From NCBI GenBank assembly GCA_028064945.1, contig JAPTWQ010000032.1:1-10951 (forward strand): a stretch of DNA of 10,951 nt, read 5' to 3'. A program made the position numbers and the translations under genes. This DNA comes from Nitrospiraceae bacterium. GTDB lineage: Bacteria > Nitrospirota_A > Leptospirillia > Leptospirillales > Leptospirillaceae. Position 1 is the stretch's first letter. Each line of letters begins with the position of its first letter. Shown in pieces: positions 4,987 to 10,951 of this stretch. The notes under the pieces were generated by a model. It made no database searches. It was given only the letters and a program-made list of their open reading frames with translations, and was not told the DNA's origin.

Positions 4987-6359
4987 TAGAAGGTTCCGTC
5001 GACGGACGACGGTCCGTCGACCTTGTGGAGGATCTGTTCGAAGAAGGTCCCCACGGAGGGCGACAGCTCAAGGGGATACGGCACAAGAACGACCCGGTAA
5101 TGAAGCCCTTTTTCGAGCGTCTTCGAGCTGGAGAATTTTGAGAGGGATTTGACGATGCGTGTCAGAACGGCTTGTCCCTCGGCCTCTCCGGCTTCCAGAA
5201 CCTGTATCAAAAGCAGGTCGGGGCGAGGTCGCATCACCCAGTCTGTTGGCCGGAGAGTGGCAGAAACGGCGCTCGTCAAACGGGTCCAAGCCAACTCCAG
5301 AGGAGCGGCCCCGTATCGTTTCTCGACCTCATCTTGGTTGTCCACGCGAAAAGCGATCATGGAAAAGGGGATTTCAAGCTTCTTCGTTTTGGCGAGCTCC
5401 TCCATCAGGCGATTCATGGTGGCACGATAGTCGAGCGAGCCGGTGGGGTCCCTCGTTGTGAGGGTCGGGTCGGTGCCTCCGCTTTCCTGGCGGACGATCA
5501 GTGACTTCAGAAGATGGAGCGATTCCTGGACATTGTCCTGCCAGTTGTCGGGAGGTCGGGAGACGGTCATTTCCAGCATGAGGATGCAGAATTCTCCGCC
5601 GTCGCCCCCAAACGGATAGATCCAGGAGTCAACCATGCCAAGAGTCCCGGTCTTCGGAACGAAGGTGAGGGTCCGCAAGGGACTGCTGAACACGAGTTCT
5701 GGGGGCGAGATCGAGGTTCCCAGAAGATTGAACTCCTCCCCGCGGCTGACCCCACAGATCCGGAACTGGTCGTCGGATTCGTCGTAACGGAAGAGGGTCA
5801 GTCGCGCCGATCTCCCGCCTGCGCCCAAGGCTGTGCGAAGGGAGTCCAGGACGCTGTCCATTCTTCTCACAGCCTTTTCCGGCGGAAGCTCTCCTCCGGA
5901 CCGGACGTCCTCTTCGGTGGCCTTGATGACCTCCTTGAGCGGGACCGAGGTCCCGGAGGTATGCCCATAGCTGCCTCCGCCGAACCGTCCGGCATTTTCC
6001 CGGACCAACTCCATCCCCTCACGAAGCCGTCGATTCTGACGGCTGATGATCAGGAAAAAGGCGACGCCTCCACCGAGGAACATGACCGCACTGGAAAAGA
6101 CAAGAATCGGATGGCTTTTGAGAGATCTCTCCCACAGGGGCTCGGTGGGGCTCGGTGGGGCGGATGGAAGCCCCAGATCGTTTCTCAGGTATTTTTCCGA
6201 CTTTTTGAGATCGTTCACACTGACGTCACGAAACAGGGGAGAGCCTGAGATGCTCCCGCACTCTGCGCATCGGGAATTCCCGTTCCCTCCCGAGGGAAAG
6301 TGGAAGAACAGGCCCAACAGGGATATGAAAAGCAAAATCCAGAATCCGTTTTTCCTCAT
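4977..6359 (-). CDS. Membrane signalling protein with degenerate GGDEF-like domain
   Basis: A 460-residue protein starting at ATG 6357-6359 (minus strand), with GAGGA about 5 nt upstream. A hydrophobic N-terminal segment (6-21) is followed by CAEC (31-34), a short linker and a second membrane segment (84-105), then a basic stretch and a cytoplasmic part. Residues about 165-290 resemble a GAF-type sensor fold. Residues about 303-450 have the shape of a GGDEF domain: DPTGSLDYRATMNRL (304-318) for D.LTGL.NR, FSMIAFRVDNQDEVEKRYG (332-350) for the Mg-binding strand, and TDWVMRPRPDLLLIQ (372-386) at the active-site loop. That loop lacks GGDEF, reading RPRPDLL, so cyclic di-GMP synthesis is unlikely. 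It may sense a nucleotide or act by protein contact. It is divergent from the nucleotide cyclase gene across 117 bp and convergent with the Mla operon. The domain assignment is mine from pattern and moderately sure. Confidence 0.75.
   Translation of the reverse strand: MRKNGFWILLFISLLGLFFHFPSGGNGNSRCAECGSISGSPLFRDVSVNDLKKSEKYLRNDLGLPSAPPSPTEPLWERSLKSHPILVFSSAVMFLGGGVAFFLIISRQNRRLREGMELVRENAGRFGGGSYGHTSGTSVPLKEVIKATEEDVRSGGELPPEKAVRRMDSVLDSLRTALGAGGRSARLTLFRYDESDDQFRICGVSRGEEFNLLGTSISPPELVFSSPLRTLTFVPKTGTLGMVDSWIYPFGGDGGEFCILMLEMTVSRPPDNWQDNVQESLHLLKSLIVRQESGGTDPTLTTRDPTGSLDYRATMNRLMEELAKTKKLEIPFSMIAFRVDNQDEVEKRYGAAPLELAWTRLTSAVSATLRPTDWVMRPRPDLLLIQVLEAGEAEGQAVLTRIVKSLSKFSSSKTLEKGLHYRVVLVPYPLELSPSVGTFFEQILHKVDGPSSVDGTFYYS
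4998..5021. terminator. Hairpin at the convergent gene ends, possible bidirectional terminator
   Basis: GTCGACGGAC (4998-5007) and GTCCGTCGAC (5012-5021) form a perfect 10-bp, GC-rich stem with a 4-nt loop (GACG). It lies 12 bp past the lipoprotein stop and within the last codons of the minus-strand gene. No run of T follows on either strand, so it is not a textbook intrinsic terminator. It may still cause pausing, Rho-assisted termination or 3'-end protection. It encodes the repeated VDG at the end of the minus-strand protein. Confidence 0.45.
6137..6160. repeat. 10-bp tandem repeat within the GGDEF-like gene
   Basis: CTCGGTGGGG is repeated head to tail at 6141-6150 and 6151-6160 and is preceded by GGGG (6137-6140), giving 2.4 copies. 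It encodes the proline-rich linker APPSPTEP between the two membrane segments. The unit is not a multiple of three, so gain or loss of one copy would shift the reading frame. Confidence 0.8.
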
Positions 6360-6476
6360 GCTGTCCTCACACCTGTTGACACTTGCGTCTCCTCAATGGC
6401 TTTTCGGAAAAAAGTTCCCCTCTCTGAATCTCTTTTCGCACCGCATCTTCCGTTCAGACTCTCCAACCCTCACACG
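6360..6476. promoter_or_regulatory. Divergent intergenic region between signalling genes
   Basis: These 117 bp separate the divergent GGDEF-like and cyclase genes and must carry promoters for both if the starts are right. A TTGACA lies at 6376-6381 on the + strand, but no convincing -10 follows at normal spacing. No promoter could be assigned on the minus strand. The cyclase frame stays open leftwards through this region to a GTG at 6300, with no ribosome-binding site. Confidence 0.35.
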
Positions 6477-7835
6477 ATGAGAATCTCCCTTTTCCTCAAG
6501 ATCTTCGGACTCTCTCTCCTTGTGATCGGCCCCATCCTGCTTCTGGGATACGTCCTTTTGGCGAAGTCGATCCTTCTTGAAACACGCCAGCAAATCAAGG
6601 CGAACAATCGTCTTCTCATGAAGGAGCTCTCCAGCTCTCTCGCCATTCCCCTTCTCAACGAGGATCGTCTGGGGGTCGAGGACAACATTGCCGTTTTCGA
6701 GCACGCCAAAGGAGTCCTCGATATCCGGGTACGAGACCGGAAAGGCCACATCATCGGAGAGCTCTCTCCCCATCATAGAATGGACGACTCCCAAAAAAAA
6801 CAATCACCGATCAAGTCTCCGGACAGATCGACCGCGGCTCTCGGAAATGAGCCCCCCGCCCCTCCCCTGCTCACTCTCCATACCCGGATAACCTTCCAGG
6901 GGATTTCCGTCGGCCAGGTTGCACTCTCCATGTCCGATGCCCCCTATCGGCGGATCAGGGAAAAAATCAGGGAGACCTTTCTTTTGCTGGGCGGAGGCAG
7001 TCTGGCGCTGGCCTTTGCCGGCTCACTCCTTCTCGCTGCCTTCATCTCCCGGCCGATCAGGGAGCTTAGGGATGCCTCCCTGCAGCTGATCAAGGGAGAG
7101 TTTGCCCCCGTGAGAGCCTCGGCCATTGCCGATGAAACCAGCGATCTGGTGACGGCCTTCAATCAAATGGCCGGAGAGGTCCTCCACAAAAGACTTCTGG
7201 AAAAGGCTCTGGACCGCTATGTCTCACGAGATGTGGCCGAATCCCTTATTCTTCACCCCGAGCGCATCCATCTTGGAGGGGTGAGGCAGGAGACGGTCAT
7301 TCTCTTTTGTGATATCCGGAATTTTACACGCCTCTCCTCAAAACTTCCGCCCGAAGAGGTTGTGGAGATCCTCAACAGCTATTTTGACGCATTCATCGAC
7401 ATGGTCTTCCGCTATCGGGGTTCCGTCAACAACATCATGGGAGACGGTCTCATGATCGTCTTCGGAATCCCGGAGTTTCGTCCCGATCACCCCGAACTGG
7501 CCCTCAACTGTGCGCTTGAGATGCGAGCGTCGATCGAAACGCTGTCAGAAGAGAGAAAGCGTGCGGGGAAGCCTCATGCCGATTTCGGATTTGGCCTTCA
7601 TGCCGGCGTCGGGATTCTGGGAAACATCGGATCCCGCAACCGGATGGAGTATACTATTATCGGTGAGGCGGTGAATCTGGCTGCCAAACTCCAACAGGAA
7701 GCGGGGGCGGGGGAAATTCTTGTCACCGAAGCCCTCCTGAAGAGAATTCCTGAAGACAAACGTCCCACAATCCGGGAAAAGAGATCCATTTCCCCTGCCG
7801 GAGTCGACCATTTTCTTGAGGTCTATGTCGTCTAA
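6477..7835 (+). CDS. Membrane-bound class III nucleotide cyclase with HAMP domain
   Basis: A 452-residue receptor-type cyclase expected to make a cyclic nucleotide from a nucleoside triphosphate at the inner face of the inner membrane. Layout: transmembrane segment (about 5-29), periplasmic sensor region (30-165), second membrane segment (168-190), HAMP (191-243, begins RPIRELRDAS) and class III catalytic domain (about 270-450). Metal-binding Asp279 (FCDIRNFT) and Asp323 (IMGDGLM) are present, as is the catalytic Asn400 (EAVNLAAK). The base-selecting Lys is Asn319, the Asp/Thr partner is Glu397 and the transition-state Arg is Lys404, so substrate or activity may differ from standard adenylate cyclases. 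ATG 6477 was chosen because the hydrophobic anchor begins directly after it; GTG 6300 and ATG 6396 are in frame. No Shine-Dalgarno is evident. The next gene overlaps its end. Confidence 0.88.
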   Translation: MRISLFLKIFGLSLLVIGPILLLGYVLLAKSILLETRQQIKANNRLLMKELSSSLAIPLLNEDRLGVEDNIAVFEHAKGVLDIRVRDRKGHIIGELSPHHRMDDSQKKQSPIKSPDRSTAALGNEPPAPPLLTLHTRITFQGISVGQVALSMSDAPYRRIREKIRETFLLLGGGSLALAFAGSLLLAAFISRPIRELRDASLQLIKGEFAPVRASAIADETSDLVTAFNQMAGEVLHKRLLEKALDRYVSRDVAESLILHPERIHLGGVRQETVILFCDIRNFTRLSSKLPPEEVVEILNSYFDAFIDMVFRYRGSVNNIMGDGLMIVFGIPEFRPDHPELALNCALEMRASIETLSEERKRAGKPHADFGFGLHAGVGILGNIGSRNRMEYTIIGEAVNLAAKLQQEAGAGEILVTEALLKRIPEDKRPTIREKRSISPAGVDHFLEVYVV

Positions 7836-8709
7836 CATTCCGAGGATCATCCACAGAATTCAGAGAGCAATGGGCTCGACCACCCCTCTCCCCTTCTTCA
7901 GGCATCCTTTTTTTCTCGCGCTGTTTTCGTCGTTCGCTCTTCTTGGAGCCTGCGCCCTCGCTCCCGCCCCTCCCCCGCCCCCTCCCCCTCATCCTCCTGT
8001 GATCCCTCCCGCACGACGCGGGACCGATCTCATTCTTGAGGCGATCTCCCGGCAAAACTTCGCGCAGGCCACGCATAGACTCAAGCGCATGGCTCCCTCT
8101 CAAAGAAAAAAGAGTCTCATCGTCCTTCTTCGCAGAGCTGAAGAAGCCGAGGCCATTCGCACGGCGTTGACCGAGATCTCCCGACCGACGGAGCCACCGG
8201 CGGGGGAGGCCCTTCAACGCCTTTACGTGCTCTCGCCAAAAAGCTTCCGGATGCTTTTCCTTCCGCTCGCTCCTCCCCTGCAGACAAAACTCCTCCTGAC
8301 ATTGATTCGGGGAGGACGGGAGCGATTGGCCATCAGAACCCTCCGACTCCTCCCCCCCTCCACAAGAGGGCAGAACTCATTCCTGATCGCCAAGGCCTAT
8401 GCCCGATGGGCCCGGCGACGGGAACAACAGAATCGCCTCTTCGATGCGCTGGAGCTTTCCCGACAATCTCTCCAGCTCGACCCACAAAATGCTCTGGCCC
8501 GCTCCGTGGAGTCAAGAATTGAGCGGATCCGGAGAAAGAAAATTCTGGAGGGCCTTCTGGCCTATCGGCACAGACATCTTCGTCATGCCATCCTTCTCTG
8601 GAAAGAGGCCCAGTCGATTGACCCTTCCCAGAGCGAGCCCAAAAAGTATATTCTCAAGGCTCAATCCATCCTCGAAAAAATTCAGTCCCTTGACCCGTCA
8701 AAAAAATAG
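7825..8709 (+). CDS. Proline-rich TPR-like lipoprotein
   Basis: A predicted lipoprotein of 294 residues from ATG 7825, whose start overlaps the cyclase gene by 11 bp. ATG 7870 (279 residues) gives a more typical signal peptide, and TTG 7816 is also in frame; neither ribosome-binding site is strong. A hydrophobic segment ends in the lipobox LGAC, with Cys43 (Cys28 from 7870) as the lipidated residue. It is followed by a low-complexity linker of seven consecutive prolines (PAPPPPPPPHPP) that could span periplasm or peptidoglycan. The remainder is helical and arginine-rich. Its C-terminal part has TPR-like pairs: NRLFDALELSRQSLQLDPQN and RHLRHAILLWKEAQSIDPSQ. A protein-binding role is inferred; the specific function is unknown. 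Overlap with the cyclase suggests a functional link, perhaps as an envelope-side partner of the receptor. Confidence 0.8.
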   Translation: MSSNIPRIIHRIQRAMGSTTPLPFFRHPFFLALFSSFALLGACALAPAPPPPPPPHPPVIPPARRGTDLILEAISRQNFAQATHRLKRMAPSQRKKSLIVLLRRAEEAEAIRTALTEISRPTEPPAGEALQRLYVLSPKSFRMLFLPLAPPLQTKLLLTLIRGGRERLAIRTLRLLPPSTRGQNSFLIAKAYARWARRREQQNRLFDALELSRQSLQLDPQNALARSVESRIERIRRKKILEGLLAYRHRHLRHAILLWKEAQSIDPSQSEPKKYILKAQSILEKIQSLDPSKK

Positions 8710-8722
8710 GAAAAAACAGCCA

Positions 8723-9364
8723 ATGGAAGCCAAACTTTTTGCCGAATGGTATACTGATCCCCTTTGTTCGTGGAGCTACGCCGCCGAATCAGCGATGGAA
8801 ACCTTCAGGAGCCACTTTGGCCCCCGTCTCGCCTTCACCCACCGCCTTCTCCCCCTCTACCGTGATCTTGGGCACTTTCTCGCGGACCATGGGCTCAAAT
8901 CGGAAGCCGACTTTGCCCCACGGATCCTCAAGGTCTCGCGAATCACGGGAGTTCCGATGAGCCCTCGGGTCTGGGAGCTTGGTCGGGCACCTCAGTCGAT
9001 GGAAGAGTGCTGCCTCTTTGCCAAGGCGGCACTTCTGGCAGATCCGGAGAAGGGCCATCGCCTCCTCGGCCGAATGCGCGCCCTGGCCTTCGTCGAGGGC
9101 GAGCCGATCGGCGATCTCAGCCTCCTTCAAAAAGAAGCCGGGCGACTGGGTCTTGACGGAAAACAGCTGGCGGAACGCGCCCAGAGTGCCGAGGTCAGGG
9201 AGGCTCTTCAGGAGGATGTCGAAAAGGGGAGGTCTGAGGGAGTGACCACCCGCCCCACCCTCATTCTCACCAATGAAGGGGGCGACAGGGTCTTTATCGG
9301 AGGTCTCCGCAATCCCGACCTCTTTATCCTGGCAGGAGAAACACTCGTGGCCGAAGAGGCCTGA
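8723..9364 (+). CDS. DsbA/FrnE-like thioredoxin-fold protein with single active-site cysteine
   Basis: A 213-residue protein of the DsbA superfamily (FrnE / 2-hydroxychromene-2-carboxylate isomerase-like branch). The first strand runs into DPLCSWSY (12-19), placing the active-site motif as CSWS instead of CxxC, and TTRPTLIL (175-182) supplies the expected cis-proline (Pro178). A helical insertion (about 45-160) carries adjacent Cys96 and Cys97. No signal peptide is present, so it is probably cytoplasmic. With one N-terminal active-site cysteine it may bind glutathione or another thiol, or act as an isomerase or adaptor, rather than form disulfides. ATG 8723 was preferred to longer in-frame starts inside the previous gene because the thioredoxin fold starts directly after it. 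AGGA (8708-8711) overlaps the preceding stop codon and is 11 nt upstream. The purE gene follows after 16 bp. Confidence 0.82.
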   Translation: MEAKLFAEWYTDPLCSWSYAAESAMETFRSHFGPRLAFTHRLLPLYRDLGHFLADHGLKSEADFAPRILKVSRITGVPMSPRVWELGRAPQSMEECCLFAKAALLADPEKGHRLLGRMRALAFVEGEPIGDLSLLQKEAGRLGLDGKQLAERAQSAEVREALQEDVEKGRSEGVTTRPTLILTNEGGDRVFIGGLRNPDLFILAGETLVAEEA

Positions 9365-9366
9365 AA

Positions 9367-9373
9367 AAGGAGA
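9367..9373 (+). promoter_or_regulatory. Ribosome-binding site that fixes the purE TTG start
   Basis: AAGGAGA lies 3 nt after the preceding stop codon and 8 nt before TTG at 9381. The spacing supports TTG as the purE start instead of an in-frame ATG at 9273 within the upstream gene. Confidence 0.75.
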
Positions 9374-9380
9374 TCGTCCG

Positions 9381-9872
9381 TTGAACCAACCGTCAGTCGG
9401 CCTTGTCATGGGCAGCCAGAGCGACTGGGAAACGATGCAGGGAGCCTCTGAAATCCTTGATCGATTCTCGATTCCCCACGAGTGCCGGGTCGTCTCGGCG
9501 CATCGAACCCCGCTCGACATGGTCGATTATGCCAAAGGGGCCAAAGGCCGTGGCCTCAGGATCATTATCGCCGGGGCCGGCGGGGCCGCCCATCTACCGG
9601 GGATGATCGCCTCCCTGACCCCCCTGCCCGTTTTGGGCGTTCCCGTCGCCACCCCCCACTTGGGGGGCCTCGACTCCCTCTACTCCATCGTCCAGATGCC
9701 GAAGGGGATCCCCGTGGCGACCTTTGCCATCGGCAAGGCCGGCGCCGTCAATGCCGGACTCTTCGCCGCCTCGATGCTCGCCCTCGGGAATGCCGATCTT
9801 CTCCGAAAAGTTGAAGCCTATCGGGAGGAGCTGGTGGAACAGGTCCATCAGATGACCCTCCCTCGCCCCTAG
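9381..9872 (+). CDS. purE: N5-carboxyaminoimidazole ribonucleotide mutase PurE (class I)
   Basis: Converts N5-CAIR to 4-carboxyaminoimidazole ribonucleotide in de novo purine synthesis, acting as a cytoplasmic octamer on the product of PurK. The 163-residue length matches class I PurE. Diagnostic motifs are all present: GSQSDWETM (11-19), SAHRTP (39-44, with catalytic His41), [12 protein letters not shown] (64-75), [21 protein letters not shown] beginning at 96, and [11 protein letters not shown] (120-130). The start is TTG at 9381, set by AAGGAG 8 nt upstream. A gap of 13 bp separates it from purK, the usual partner. Position downstream of signalling and envelope genes is unusual for purE. 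Confidence 0.97.
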   Translation: MNQPSVGLVMGSQSDWETMQGASEILDRFSIPHECRVVSAHRTPLDMVDYAKGAKGRGLRIIIAGAGGAAHLPGMIASLTPLPVLGVPVATPHLGGLDSLYSIVQMPKGIPVATFAIGKAGAVNAGLFAASMLALGNADLLRKVEAYREELVEQVHQMTLPRP

Positions 9873-9885
9873 GAGCCGGACGTTC

Positions 9886-10951
9886 GTGATGAAATCTTCT
9901 CCGACACGCTCCGGAATGATCCGCCCTGGAGCCACTCTCGGCGTTCTGGGAGGGGGGCAGCTGGGACTTTTTTTTGTCCTTTCCGCCCGCAGGATGGGAT
10001 ACAGGACGGTGGTTCTCGACCCCGATCCGGCCAGCCCCGCCATGGTTGCAGCCGACCGCTCCATCGTCTCCTCCTACGACAATGAGGAGTCCTTGCGGGA
10101 TCTTTCCGACTCCTGCGCCGCCATCACCACCGAGTTCGAAAATGTCCCGGCACGCTCACTGGAGTTCCTCTCGGAACGCGGAACGGTCCGTCCCTCCTCC
10201 GCCTCGGTGGGAACCTGCCAGGACCGGATTCTCGAGAAGACCTTTCTGTCGAGCCATGGCTTTCCCACGACCCCCTTTACGCTCGTGAGCCGGGAGCTCC
10301 TTCCTTCTCAGGATCAAGTTCGCGGTCTCATTCCCGGCATTCTCAAAACGGCCCGGGAGGGCTATGACGGGAAAGGACAATGGCCCATAAGACATTATGA
10401 CGAGCTGTCCTCTCTGGTCTCCCGTTCTGCCACTCCCTTTGTCCTCGAAAAACGTCTCGACCTGGCCCGGGAATTTTCCCTCATCATCGTTCGGGGACAG
10501 GACGGAAAGACCGTGCTCTACCCGGTCGCCGAAAACCACCACGAGGCAGGAATCCTCCACATTTCATCAGTCCCTGCCGACATCACGGCCGATCTCGAAC
10601 GGCACATTCGGGAGATCGGGGAATCCATCGCCCGGACACTCGACTACACAGGCGTCCTCGCCGTCGAATACTTCCTCGACACCTCGGGAAATCTTTACGT
10701 CAACGAGCTGGCTCCCCGTCCTCATAACAGCGGCCACTACACCCTCGATGGCTGCGTCGCCAGCCAGTTCGACCAGCAGGTTCGGACGCTCTGCGGACTT
10801 CCTCTGGCATCGGCACGTCTTCTCTCCCCCTGCGCCATGGGCAACCTTCTCGGGCACTTTTGGGCAGGGACGGAGCTCCCGGACTTTTCGTCGATCCTGG
10901 CAGAGCCTCAGGCCAAACTGACTCTTTACGGAAAGAACTTCCCGCGCCCAG
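9886..10951 (+). CDS. purK: N5-carboxyaminoimidazole ribonucleotide synthase PurK (3' partial)
   Basis: ATP-grasp enzyme that carboxylates aminoimidazole ribonucleotide with bicarbonate and ATP to give N5-CAIR, the substrate of PurE. About 355 codons are visible before the window ends, with the frame still open; E. coli PurK has 355 residues, so only the C-terminal edge should be missing. Motifs: GVLGGGQLG (19-27), TTEFENVP (81-88), ILKTAREGYDGKGQ (152-165) in the ATP-grasp lid, AVEYFLD (259-265), and NELAPRPHNSGHYTLDGC (273-290), followed by SQFDQQVRTLCGLPL (293-307). GTG at 9886 is 10 nt after AGGAG (9871-9875), which overlaps the purE stop; ATG 9889 directly follows and is an equally possible start. 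Confidence 0.96.
   Translation, partial: MMKSSPTRSGMIRPGATLGVLGGGQLGLFFVLSARRMGYRTVVLDPDPASPAMVAADRSIVSSYDNEESLRDLSDSCAAITTEFENVPARSLEFLSERGTVRPSSASVGTCQDRILEKTFLSSHGFPTTPFTLVSRELLPSQDQVRGLIPGILKTAREGYDGKGQWPIRHYDELSSLVSRSATPFVLEKRLDLAREFSLIIVRGQDGKTVLYPVAENHHEAGILHISSVPADITADLERHIREIGESIARTLDYTGVLAVEYFLDTSGNLYVNELAPRPHNSGHYTLDGCVASQFDQQVRTLCGLPLASARLLSPCAMGNLLGHFWAGTELPDFSSILAEPQAKLTLYGKNFPRP

Noticed and set aside
5577..5610. GGDGGEF string in the minus-strand signalling protein (residues 251-257)
   Set aside because: It resembles GGDEF but has two extra residues and lies in the preceding GAF-like region, not after the metal-binding strand of the GGDEF-like domain, so it is probably coincidence.
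5514..6248. Long + strand frame (244 codons) opposite the GGDEF-like gene
   Set aside because: The minus-strand frame has membrane segments, a good ribosome-binding site and domain-like patterns; the + frame has none.
6300..6476. N-terminal extension of the cyclase to GTG 6300
   Set aside because: It has no ribosome-binding site, overlaps the divergent gene, and would put 59 residues of unremarkable sequence before the membrane anchor.
9273..9380. Longer purE start at ATG 9273
   Set aside because: It lies inside the DsbA-like gene, and family alignment plus AAGGAG at 9367-9372 point to TTG 9381.
1..10951. CRISPR arrays, tRNA or rRNA genes
   Set aside because: No regularly spaced repeats, tRNA-like cloverleaf or rRNA sequence was seen on reading the window.

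Overview
The window reads as the chromosome of a Gram-negative (diderm), moderately GC-rich bacterium. The base composition, a divergent Mla-type lipid transport operon, a di-haem peroxidase and many lipoproteins would fit an acidophilic Nitrospirota such as Leptospirillum. That assignment is inference from memory of such genomes; no taxonomic marker is present.

Left edge (1-442): the last 23 codons of a HigA/addiction-module-type antitoxin, then a 28-bp sequence laid out like a XerC/XerD dif site (109-136), then about 300 bp of non-coding DNA with a candidate promoter. Next on the + strand come a secreted di-haem cytochrome c peroxidase (443-1453) and a compact Mla-like operon: permease MlaE, ATPase MlaF, MCE-domain protein MlaD and a TPR lipoprotein (1486-4986). 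The ATPase has lost most catalytic motifs outside the Walker A/B core, and no mlaC or mlaB is present.

Middle (4977-7835): a minus-strand membrane protein with a degenerate GGDEF-like domain converges on the Mla operon. The two genes overlap by 10 bp at their 3' ends, next to a strong hairpin. It is divergent from a membrane-bound, HAMP-containing class III nucleotide cyclase whose substrate-selecting residues are unusual.

Right side (6477-10951): the cyclase begins a tight + strand gene run. It continues with a proline-rich TPR-like lipoprotein, a one-cysteine DsbA/FrnE-like protein, purE (TTG start) and purK (cut by the window end). Intergenic gaps are 13-16 bp or the genes overlap, so signalling, envelope and purine-synthesis genes may share a transcript. 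The most interesting items are the dif-like site beside an antitoxin, the degenerate MlaF, and the cyclase / degenerate GGDEF pair.
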